Below are positions 23,245 to 33,921 of a stretch of DNA of 64,000 nt, in pieces. Where the stretch lies: contig VYZB01000040.1 of NCBI GenBank assembly GCA_013397455.1, positions 3,359,869-3,423,868 on the forward strand. The letters are read 5' to 3'. The DNA comes from Crotophaga sulcirostris (lineage: Eukaryota; Chordata; Aves; Cuculiformes; Crotophagidae). The notes under the pieces are model-generated. The model worked only from the letters and a program-made list of their open reading frames with translations. It did no database searches and was not told where the DNA came from. Each line of letters opens with the position of its first letter. Positions within the stretch are counted from its first letter, which is position 1. Both the position numbers and the translations under genes were made by a program.

Positions 23245-26200
23245 ATCTAATGATCCATGATATCTGACCACCAGATGCCTCATAGAGCCCTTCCCCTGTG
23301 GTTGACAACGCTTTTGAAGTTATTTTGGATCTGAATTTATGACACGGACTAATGCCCTGGTATCAGATACAGTGAAATCAGTGTTAGACAAAGATATGAT
23401 CGAGCCCTGACATACCCTGTTTGGATTAATATTTATAGGACCTGTATCCCAGGCTTTTGATTTGAGGTATGGGAAAGGAATTGTGTTTTCCAGAAGCACA
23501 GAAGAGCCACATAAATGTCAGAGGGTTGAAGATAAGGCCTCAGTCATGTTCCCAGCACTGGGAAGTAGGTTTGTGTAGCTGGAGCAGAAGTCAGAGCACT
23601 CACTGCAAGGTTCCTCCTGGGGAAAAGAGCCATCACCTGTAGCTCCAGCCACCACTGGAGAGCCATGACAAGGCAAGGGTCTGTTGACTTCAACAGAGCT
23701 ACCTTCGTAGAGGATGTCTGTTTCTAAAATTTTCTTGACCATATGCACACACACACACTTTTTAAAGAGAAACAAAATGAATCTTCTTTCAATCCATCCC
23801 CTTGTGGAATATAAACAGTTCTTGAGAGATTTTCAGCTGAGTCTGGTAACTGACAGCTTGCTAGCTGCTGGCATGATTACTTACAGTCTGGCAAGCACCA
23901 GCTGACTGAAATGCCTAGAATGTGCAATCCCTGAAACATGGTATTTTTCAATGCTTGCTGAAGACTAGATCTTCAGATCTGCTCAGTTCTCATCTAAGCA
24001 ACAAAACAACTGGCCAGAGTTGAGAGCCAACAAACCAGAGACTGATATCTACAGAAAACCTGGCCTGAACTGGTGAAGTAAGGGGTGCAGATCTCTTCTG
24101 AAAAGTTGCCCTAAGCTGTGGGTTCTGAGTACTTGGAAAACTACCCCTGAATTTGCACTTGAGTGACCAGTGTTTTTTCTATATGAACAGCTAAGTGGTC
24201 CCTGCCTATCTCCCATCAGATGCCTTGAGGGGGTTGTTTCTGAGTGAGAATCTAAATCCCAATCACAAATAGATGAATGACTGACTAGGCAGGCAAACAA
24301 AATTTCTTATTTGCTCACATAAAAGCTGCATACAAAAAATAGGGCACCTATACATGCACCCATCCAGCTAGCAAGCTGGAGCTCACCTCCATGCCAGATG
24401 GCAAATCGGGAACCTGCTCAAGTTTAAAGCAGGTCCTGCCTAGTCCAGGAAAAAACCTGTGTGGGTGTAAAGGCATTAATTTGTACCAGCCATATAGAGA
24501 ACAGCCCTACTTCGAAGCACTTTCTGCAAAACAACGGTGTTTTGAGCATTCAAGCACCCACCCCTGGCAGAGATGAAGCTGCACCAAACCTTTGTTCAAA
24601 TAGCAAACAACTCCGTGGGACCATACAACATGGATTCACTGGTGACCCAGGAGAGCATGATAGAGCAGGACTTCTTCACCTGACTTGCCAGACCCGACAC
24701 GTGTCGAAGACTAGGATTTGTCTACCTGTGGCCACATGTGTCAGATCTGTCACTGGAAGATGCCAGCCAGGCAGGCAAGAGGGCTGCTGCCTGAGGACAT
24801 GCAATGAGCTCTTGCCCATGCACAGCCAAGGTGATGCGCTCTGTCAACTGGGCACTAAATTGATGACCAGACAGTTTTCCAGCTAGCTGACACCATCACC
24901 TCTGGGAATAGTTTGCTTCATTGTTTAGGAAAAGAAAAACCCACAAAACATGATCTTGAAGAAAAAAAAACCAACCCACAATGTTTACATCATGAAGCAG
25001 GGCAGATCTACCCCCACCTGGGCTGCAAATGGTTAAAGCATTCCAAACCAACTTGGCAACTGAGCTTACAACAAAATGAAGCTGTTAAAGAACACCAATA
25101 GCAGTTGAAGCAAGAGGAAATCAAAGGATAGGATCTGAGGGGAGGGAAAATACATTTTCCTCTTTACGCTTAAAGAGGGTGGGAAAAGGAGCTTGTCCTC
25201 AGTATGTGTGTAGGTGGTGCTGAGAATTCAACATCAAGGACAGAAATTGGCTTTTTTGCTGAAGGTGACTGAATCAGGCATGTCTTGCTTAAGATTCCTC
25301 TATAACATATAGAGGAAAATCTTCTGGAGAAAGCTGGACAGAGTCTTCAGGTACCAGAGCCCACACTGGAGGTTCTGCTTTCACAGGTGGTCCACGAGCT
25401 GCTCTGAAACCTTTGCTAAAGAAAATAGCTCTCAGAGGAGAGATCTCATCTGTCCAGCACTTCTATATGCAGCCCCAGCTGCCCCATGCCTGTGTCATTT
25501 CACTCAGGAGCAAAATGATTTATTTTCTCTGTATTCTCTATTTTAGGGCACTTATTTGCCGGCACACGATGTGTTCTAGCAACAGGAACACATATGTGTT
25601 GTAAAACCTTTTAAAATGGACTGTGAATCGTCTGAACCTGTTCCACATGCCCACATCATCTCCATGCACTAAATGTCTTCTGAGCAACACGGGTTTCGGA
25701 GAAAGAAACACTGCACTGGGCAGTTTAGTAATAGTTAATGAATGGAGTAATTTTTTTTCCTATGCTGCTGGCTGGCACTTTTTGTGCCTCCCGGGGTATG
25801 GGTGCCTTGACTTCACTATGGCAGAGAATCTAGCTTGCCACTGGGTTATTGTTATGAAGAAGCAGGGTAGACTTTGACCCAAGGTGTCAGCTCGAATTTG
25901 AGTACAAACCACACAAGCCATTAAGGCTGGCTGGGAGAACACCACTCTTTGATTAGGACTCAGTGCCATGGTTGCAAAGCCCCAGAGATGCAATTCACTC
26001 CTAGCCCTCAGTCCTTTTGTAATCATAAGTGATTTCTGTATTGGAAATTTTCAAAACAGTTGCCTAGTTCAGATGACGTTACAAAACTTGAACGACTATT
26101 GAAATCACGAGATCCTAGAAATGGAGGGAAGAGCAAAACACTGTGAAATCTCCCTGTACCCCTGACAAATATGACCTGTTCCAAAGAGAGAGAGATGTCA

Positions 26201-26776
26201 CAAACCTGTTTCTTCTAATTTTAAGTGTATTTAAGCTTTTACTAATACCTAAATGTATTTGGAGAAATGACTCTATTACAGTTCTCCAGTGTTCCAGGTA
26301 AAAGGGCAACCAACTAACCAGGGCAAACAGAAGTGGGTTTATGCTTATGCAGGGGGCAGGCAGGTGTGACTGATTTTCTTCAGCAAGGATCACATTCCCT
26401 TCTCTTCCTGTGCTCCAACACAGACATGTCCATAGGCTGTGTCATCCATTCCAACTTTACAAACAGTAGTTGTTTTCTCTTCTTTCCTTTCTATGTTTTC
26501 TGAAATTGAGCACTGCCATTTCTCAGTGACACGGTTTATACAAGCAAGGTATATGAACCTGATCAGTGGTCTTTTTAATATTCTTTCCTCTTTACAGAGG
26601 AGGATAATTAGCAAAGCTTTTATGACAGGAGCACACAATATTTCTTGATTCCTGCATGAGAACCACCTTTCTGGTAAGGCAGGGACAGGAGTCTTTAATG
26701 GATTGACATGACAGCCTGAACATCTGAGTCTATTTCATTTCTGACTCTAATCTGACCTATTAATTTTGGCCTGAAT
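23245..26776. other. Unique noncoding stretch of ~3.5 kb
   Basis: Contains a short (CA)n run at 23746-23758 and a 12-bp perfect palindrome around a CACGTG E-box (24695-24706). The longest frame (24461-24886 plus, 141 codons) is unrecognised. No repeat family or gene was seen. Confidence 0.5.
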
Positions 26777-26903
26777 TAAAAACAAACAAACAAACAAAAA
26801 TCCCAACAAAAAACCAAACAAACAAAAACTCAAACAGAACCCGCCACAACAACAACAACAACAATCAAAAAAATAACCAACCAAAAAAAAAACAACACCA
26901 AGA
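26777..26903. repeat. A-rich simple repeat, (CAAA)n then (CAA)n
   Basis: About 125 bp of almost only A and C: AAACAAACAAACAAACAAAA, interrupted by CCCAAC, then a (CAA)6-like block near 26849-26867, then A10-type runs. Irregular units indicate an aged microsatellite or the remains of a degenerate poly(A). No SINE or LINE body precedes it on the plus strand, so I call it a simple repeat. Confidence 0.92.
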
Positions 26904-27339
26904 AAAATGCTAAAAGGACCTACTTCTCATTTTGTGCTAAGGGAAAATCTTGATTTCAACTCCAAGTGGTGGAAGTTGCAAGTGATTACCTGAATCCATT
27001 TACGAGAAGCACCATTTTGAGTGAGGACGTTACAATGTGAAGGCATTAAGCATCTTTGTCAGCCTTAAGGTTTGATTTCAGTTTCCAATACCTTTGCCTA
27101 GACTTTTCAAAGAGGACCCTTACAGTGTCGTCCCCTAAAGGCTCCTCCCTGGGAGATGGGATCCACAAACATTTATGGAGGTGCCACATCCCATCTTTGC
27201 AGTTGAGCTACTGGAAGGTAAAGACAACTCCTGGTCCTGCTGAGATTTTCCCCTTGCCCTTCCTTTTTCATCTGTGTCAACCTTATGCTTTCCAATGTGA
27301 ATAATTTGAGAATAAGTTTTGTATTACAGGTCTCAAATT
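26904..27339. other. Unique noncoding stretch
   Basis: Only one small frame (27056-27304 plus, 82 codons), unrecognised. No repeats seen. Confidence 0.5.
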
Positions 27340-27785
27340 GTTCCTTTCACAATTGGATCCTGGTTTGCGGACAAAATAACGCTAATTCAAATAATATGTT
27401 GCCATAAATCATGAGTATTTTTCATTCTTTCAAGGGGAAATGACAAACATTGAGTGCATTTTATCAGATGTGTGTGACATCCCAAGATATCTTTGTCTAG
27501 GAAACTCAATCTGCAGCTATTGAGAGCACCCTTCTAGCCTGTAATTCATAACAGCTCAAGCAGCATGAAGCTGACTTCGTCTTGTCATTATTCTGTGTTT
27601 GCATTTTGTAATCTTAATCTCTCTCTCTGCAGTTACAAATGTTCTCACCAACAAAAGAAGTGCTGCACACACCCTGCCTTCCAGGGCTCCTGAGCCACGG
27701 CCGAGAAGCCACGCACTAAATTGTTCCCGTCTAAGGGCAACTTAACACACCAGTGCCTTTGCACTCCCATGGCTTCTATGGTGGT
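27340..27785 (+). promoter_or_regulatory. Candidate conserved block followed by a strong splice-acceptor-like site
   Basis: The first 280 bp are low-repeat and AT-leaning (for example ACGCTAATTCAAATAATATG and CCATAAATCATGAG), of the style seen in conserved noncoding DNA. It leads into a pyrimidine tract, CTTAATCTCTCTCTCTGCAG, whose AG is at 27631-27632, which is a good 3' splice site. A possible but weak donor, GTAAGG, follows at 27786. All three frames of the implied 153-nt segment contain stops, so any exon here would be noncoding. No transcript evidence is available. Confidence 0.15.
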
Positions 27786-27933
27786 GTAAGGTTGTCTTAA
27801 ACACGGTGCATGAAATATGCTAGCTGGAGTGCTGCTGGCAAGTATTTTAGTAGGGTCTGCCTCTATGAGTGCATCTTTGTTTGTGGTTTCTTAATTTCAC
27901 CATGACCCTAAAAACTGGAGGGCAACTTGACAT

Positions 27934-28026
27934 AACAGTATCACAGTATTACAAGGTTGGAAAGGACCTCTGAGATCAACGAGTCCAACCTATAACCCAA
28001 CACTAACACCAACTCATCATCTAAAT
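27934..28026 (-). mobile_element. CR1 3'-tail fragment, ATACTGTG type
   Basis: The plus strand reads AACAGTATCACAGTATTACA followed by AGGTTGGAAAGGACCTCTGA and the CCAACCTATAACCCAACACT block, the reverse complement of a CR1 3' end. It matches 14565-14655 closely, including the ACACTAACACCA..CTCATCA segment that lies just before the tail on the sense strand. It is cut off after about 90 bp, before any ORF2 sequence. Confidence 0.88.
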
Positions 28027-31000
28027 GTCAATAAATTCTGGGTATACCAGAGCCGAGGAGCTTTTGTGGATAATGACTGTCAAGTTTTGGCCATTGTTCT
28101 CAGTGGTGAAGTACTGTCCTTTGTTTGGTTTGAGCCTGGTGGTCAAAACTGCGTTGGCATCATGTGTTGCTCAGGCTGCCAGGTCTGAGCACAGAAACAC
28201 TGCTGACACAAGCCAGGCAAACAGTGAGATCACATTCGGCCTGGGAAAAAATCGCCTTCCCATACGGAACTATGCAAAAATAGAGATGCTTTAATTGTCT
28301 CGGCATTCAGAACACACCTGGGTTAATAGGGAAGGAAAGGAGAGATGAGGACCTCTGAGGTAAGCCTGGCATGGTTTGCAAAGAGTAAATCTGTGACATG
28401 AATGTGTCCTCAGGACCAAACTTTCCACACGCAATTTAGCAGTCAACGCACACCATTTCCTGAGCCCAGCTTACCTAGATAAGACTGGCGTCCGAGATCC
28501 TGTTTCTACCCTTTCAGTGATGGGGAAACTCAGAGCAGTCAGATTAATATAAGGCTGCAGTAGTTGTCAGGTATGTAGAGTATTGTTATTTAAACCTTAG
28601 TTCAGTTACAAGCCTCAAGATTTCCTTAGCTACCTGCCTTGCTTTTAACAAATACATCTGTGCACATATTCACCTGTAAGCATGAAGTGTGTCCATGTTA
28701 ATGAGACTTGAAGCCAAACAGCTCCTAATGATTTTTGATGACAAGGCTGGCCCCTAGAAGCCTTAAGCTGGCAAATGCAATTAGATGTTAGTGCCCATTG
28801 CCTTAATGAGTGCCCATTGCCGTAATGTGTGGAGCTGTGCAGGAGCAAAATCACACCCAGTTTGCATTCTGACCCCTTAAAACCATGTTATTCAAAAGTA
28901 TCGTTTTCTCATAATAAATATGTAAGCAATTGCACACTGAGGATGCCAGTTGTGCAGGCATCATAGCTTTGGGCTACGCTTATTGGAATTTTTTGTGTCT
29001 TTTTCATAGAAAAGACATAAAAAGTGAAACATGAGCTGATGTGACTGGTTTTACATACTGTGAAGCAGAGGACCTTGAGCAGTTTAATGTTTTACCACCA
29101 TCAATCAGTCCTTTCTCCCCAGCTGAGAATACATTTGGACTCAACTCACAAAAATTCCTATTTGTGTCAAAATTTAAAAAAAAGAAAACAAAAAACCGGC
29201 AAACAGAAAATATTTTGGTCTGTCTCCTGAGACCTGTTAGCTAGTAGCTACATTTTATTCTTACGTGCATTCTTCATTGTCAACAACACAAGCTGTCCTT
29301 TGTAGGATAGTTTGTAGAAAATGCATGATAAATACTTTTGTATGTGGTGGACCCTTAAGCAATGGAAAAATATCATACACATCACTGGATTTTAACTGAA
29401 GGCCTTAAAATATTCTTAAAGACAAGCAATATATGTTGATTGGCTTTACTTGATTTATATGCATCTGTATAGCCACAAATATTTAGGCTCCAAAGGCTGA
29501 ACAAAAGTGGGAAAATCGCAGATGCAAATAAGAACTATGTCCCTGCGAAATCTAGTTATGTTCTCTAATGACATTTGTTACCTCATTCGAGAGAAATGCC
29601 TCATTTTTCCCCCAAAACACACTGGACCAAACAGGAAAAAGTTGCTTTTTACAGTGGGTTTGGGTGGCAAAAAGAAACTGAATCATTTCCAAGTGTGACC
29701 AGAAACAAACAGAATACACCATGTGGCATACATCAGTCACATGGGGGGTTGTTGTACTGTGAAGTTTTTATTGCTGAGGGTTTTGGTTGTCTTCATAACA
29801 TATGAAATGACAGAAAGACAGAAGCCCCATAGGCTCTGACCAGCAAAAGCCATTCAAATTTCATAGCAGCACTCAGAGTTGCAGACCAAGAACAAAAATG
29901 AACGTGTGGGAAGAAGAACGTTTCTCAAGACAAAAAAACAGCAACAAAAAAAAAAAAGCAAAATTTGGAAAGGTTTCAGGCATTTTACAATGGAAAGAGT
30001 GTATTCTATGTAACTTCTTAACTTTCCCATCGAGTTATTATTGCTTATTTCAGTAGCCAGCTATATGTGTAGAAAGGCCATTCCTGCCCTCCAGAAATCC
30101 TTGCCAGAATAAATGTGATGAGACAAATGGGGTGGAAAAGCCTTAGTTTACAGAGTTTTGAGACAGTGGGAGAGACTGAAACCTGGATCAGAGAACTTAT
30201 TTGTGTGACTGAACCACCTTCTAGAAACAGGCTTTGAAGACTTGGCTGCTCTTTGCACAAGAAATCTGTGGAAAGGGTGAACTCCCCCTGAGAGTCTCCA
30301 TTCAGCAGAAGAAAGCGGAAGTCTCCCAGTGTTCAGTACCTCCAAAGAGCATGTCTGTGTTGGATATCCTTCTGCTACAACTTGCAACAGCCTCAAATCA
30401 TCACCTTCTTGAAACCTATGACATCTGCTCTCTAAGCAATCCTGGAGAGTTTATACTTGTAATTTCTCCTAATTAGGGAACTGCTGAGGAAGATGAAGCC
30501 AAGGAGGGAAATTCTGCTCCTACTTGTTCATATTTCCTACCTCCTGTTGTCCACAGTCTAGTTGCTTGCTCGTGTACTCTCAGATCATCTGGAGCAGCAT
30601 TAATTAATTAATAACTTGCCTCTATGTCTAAGATCAATTAGACAGGACAGACAAAGCTTTTCCTTTATTACTCGCCCTAGCCCCTGAGAGAGCATCTCTC
30701 TTGCCCTTTTCAGAGAACATCTTTTTTTAATTAACTTTTTTATTGAGCTGTTCAGAAAAATCAGAATTACAGAGCTTCAAAGATACAATTAGCATAATGT
30801 AACAGTAACATCATTAATGAGAACTGGCATGCATTCACCCAACAGGGCATGATTACAGAGCACAAAAGCAGCTTCTTTCTCAAACACCAGTACATCTCAA
30901 TGCAGGCAACCGTCACCCTTGCATTGCACAAGCTGAGAATTGCCTTCACATGCCAGTTTCTGCTCCACACAGGGATACTGTAACTCTCACAAATGTATGA

Positions 31001-31597
31001 ACAGCCTGAAAACAGCATGACATGCCATCACAGGAGAGCAGTAGAGAACACAATTCTAACTGACTGTGACAGAGAAGTAAATACCTTTAAAATGGAGTCA
31101 CTCCCTCTGGCTGTTTCAAAAGCTAATGAACTGGACCAAAGAGAGAACCTACAAACCACAGAATGAGTGCAGATTTCATGTCTTATTGAAGGGCTACATC
31201 AAGCACAGCTGAAGTACCATGTATTCATAAAGAAAAATGATAGAGAGCTAGAGACTGTCAGTGAAAGGGAATTGTAAAACATGTCATGTGCTCACTTGCA
31301 GGTCTGCTTAAATGAAGTGGATGAACTTAGCCATGGAGAGCATCAAGCTTTGGGTGGACAAGCTTTGATATTGTTGCCTGGAAATCCTCTCAATATTTGT
31401 TTTCCAACATTGTTGTTTTTCTTGAGACAGTAAATATTCTATAACCAGAGAAGCACCATATGTGTGATACCTAGGGACATGTTTTCCTATTTTTTCAGTA
31501 TTGCCTTGTTAGAGGTCCCCCTTCTGCTACAAATAGTTCTGCATGTAGTGACATAGCTGTGGATTTTTACAGACAGGAGTAGAGCACAAGCACATAG
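28027..31597. other. Unique noncoding stretch of ~3.5 kb
   Basis: Holds a small tandem duplication at 28790-28827, an A-rich run near 29932-29965, and TTAATTAATTAATAA at about 30600. Open frames are under 90 codons and unrecognised. Confidence 0.5.
28790..28827. repeat. Tandem duplication, 2 x 19 bp
   Basis: AGTGCCCATTGCCTTAATG is followed directly by AGTGCCCATTGCCGTAATG, with one mismatch. A simple, fairly recent slippage or duplication event; no other copies seen nearby. Confidence 0.92.
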
Positions 31598-31685
31598 GCC
31601 CCTATTCAGAGCAGATGTTTAACTTGGAGTGCTAAACTTAACCAAGATTTAACCATGTGTGTTGAACATAGTTAGAGACTTCTCT
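31598..31685. repeat. Old palindromic amniote repeat-like segment (GGCCCC..ATTCAG type)
   Basis: The run GGCCCCTATTCAGAGCAGAT, then GTTTAACTTGGAGTGCTAAACTTAACCA, then ACCATGTGTGTTGAAC follows the order of a repeat abundant in turtle and crocodilian DNA (GGCCCNGATTCAGCAAAGCA, then CTTAAGCATGTGCTTAACTT). That family is palindromic, so one end alone does not give a strand. Family name uncertain and divergence high. Confidence 0.4.
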
Positions 31686-32133
31686 AGCCCTAACAGTCCT
31701 GTATAACTATGTGTGCATTTGACAACAGATTAGATCTATGCAAACCCAGTACAGATTTTAGTACAGATGTTATAGGAAACAATTTTTTCCAAACTGACCT
31801 CTGCAGTCCCACCTGCTTAAATCTAGCCCATTCTTTCAGTGCTTTCTTGAGGAACCAAGAATATTGAGTCTCCTGTGTGAACTCTCTGTGTCTTTAATTG
31901 GAATTTGTTTCTTGACTTCTCCTTACATGCAATGCTCTGCTTGTCCCTCCCTCACAGAAGACATGGTTGCTTCCCTCCAACTATCCCCCACCCCAACAGC
32001 GGTGCGTGATGACAGCAGCCTGACTGGGGCCAACAACTGAATGTTGTGTCTATCGATGCATCAGACAGAAGCGGAAAAATGGTGAAATCTGGGAAGGGAC
32101 TTTGATATAACAGATGTTTTAGGTGCTCAGAGT

Positions 32134-32179
32134 CAACAGTTAAACCTTCAAAAGTGTGTTAACTCCTGTTTAACTGTTG
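32134..32179. repeat. Perfect inverted repeat, 12-bp arms
   Basis: CAACAGTTAAAC (32134-32145) and GTTTAACTGTTG (32168-32179) are exact reverse complements separated by 22 bp. The region follows the palindromic-repeat-like segment at 31.6 kb and its TTTAAC/GTTAAA words are similar, so it may be part of the same old insertion. It could equally be an isolated hairpin. Confidence 0.85.
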
Positions 32180-33769
32180 GTATACCTGATGTTTTTCTGC
32201 CCATTTATGACTGTAGATCTGCCTCAACACCAAGTTATCCATGGACTGCGTGAGATGCTGGGCTGCAAAGGTGTTGTGTTGGCAAAACACTCATTCCAGT
32301 TGGAGAAAATCCACCCTCTCGTGTCATCTCATGAGATCTACCTTCTTGATCACTGGGAAAAGCAAACTGGGCTCAGGGTCTTTGCCCAGCCTGGGTTAAT
32401 ATTTTGTGAGACTGGCTTCTGCCACAAAATTTAGTTTGTCACCAATCTGTGTTTAAAATGAGACAGTTAAATTATTTGGAGCATGGACATAAATTCCTGG
32501 GAGAGCCTGACACAGGATTGCAGTCCTCAGCCCTAGGAGGACCATGAACTCCTCCTGGGTGAAAAATAGGTATCACAAGGACTATTGCGGAAAACAGCAT
32601 AAAAGTTTTCTTGATATTTCCCTGCTTTTCCTTATGGCAAAGGTCAAACTATTGTCCAAGCTTTTGGAATGGTTGAACTGCTAATTTTCTATGTCTTCCA
32701 AATATTTTGGCTGTGTGGCTTTCACTGGATCATCTTTTGAGGTTCACTCAGTGTTGCACCCACAATAAGCGACTTCGAGATTGTGCAAGGGCACATTGTG
32801 AAAGCTGCTCTGAACCAGGATACGTGTTAGCCATGCTAAAGTGAAAAAGAGCAGGGGCTGTAAGTTGCAAACACAGTTGTGTATACAAAATTCATTTTCT
32901 GGCTACTCCCTTGAACTGAGAACAGCTAATCTTAACAAAACAAAAGCAGACAGGCAAGAGACACGGTCCAGAAAGGCACAGTCGACCTGACTTATCAAAC
33001 AACCATGTTTACCTTTTGACACTGTTTTATTCCATTAACAATTACTGATCTAAGACAGTTCTGCTAAGGTATTGGAAATCTTTACTGCTCCAGGGGAAAA
33101 AGTGTATTCTCTTAACAGTTTTGTTAGCTCAACAATTTATTCTTTATTTATATTGGCTTTGATGTAGAGAAGAAAGTGAAAAAGAATGTAGAAAGTGGGC
33201 AGTTTCATAACACAAGTATATTTATCAAGTGAAAGAAGCTTAAAATACAAGGAAAAACTGTAATGTGAAGCACTGCAAAAACACAATTAGGAACATAAGC
33301 ATGAAATTATGTACAGTATAACCTGATTTCAACCTTTCCTTGCCTCATATGAAGGTAAGGCTTTATAATGGAATTTCCAAATAAATAAATACCTGCTTTT
33401 ATGATTTAATACTCAACCAGGAAACTGAAGCAGCAATTGGCATCACTTTGCTAGAAGGAAGTCTTTGTGCAGGAGACATGATGGCTCAACACTTTTTAAA
33501 CCTCTGAAAGGTGACTGAGATCAGCCAAGTTTCCTGAAGGGTCTTGGGATTAAATTGATCAGAGGAAGGTGAAGGGGAAATGCAAGTATGAAAATATTTT
33601 GATGATACTTCTACATTCCGATCAGCACTGTATGTGTTCAGTACCATCACTGGTGCCCTACAGAAAGGTTTGTGAGCTTAGAGAAAAACTGATGTCTCCC
33701 TTCCAGTCTCACCTCTGAGCCATGGTGGTCTGAGTATATCACATTTACATCAATCTTAAATTTCTTATC
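32180..33769. other. Unique noncoding stretch
   Basis: AT-leaning DNA. Nothing recognised beyond short random frames. Confidence 0.5.
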
Positions 33770-33921
33770 GGAGTCGTCAACCCTGGAGGTGTTTAAGAGG
33801 AGATTGGATGAGGCACTCAATGCCATGGTTTAGATGATGAGTTGGTGTTAGTGTTACACTATAGGTTGGACTCAACGATCATAGAGGTCCTTTCCAATCT
33901 TGTAATGCTGTGATACTGTGA
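33770..33921 (+). mobile_element. CR1 3' fragment, ATACTGTG type
   Basis: Begins with the ORF2 C-terminal coding segment (GGAGTCGTCAACCCTGGAGG, then TTTAAGAGGAGATTGGATGA, corresponding to ES..LEVFKRRLDEAL). It continues through the ATGGTTTAGATGATGAGTTGG segment and the TAGGTTGGACTCAACGATCA block to a degenerate TGCTGTGATACTGTGA tail. It is the sense-strand counterpart of the 14.55 and 27.93 kb copies. No intact frame. Confidence 0.92.

Noticed and set aside
26777..26903. A-rich tract as the poly(A) tail of a retrocopy
   Set aside because: Irregular CAAA/CAA units with no gene or retroelement body before it; a simple repeat explains it better.
28495..28545. MIR-like reading (TTCAGTGATGGGGAAACTCAGAG)
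   Set aside because: Only about 20 bp fit and the flanks do not continue the MIR order.
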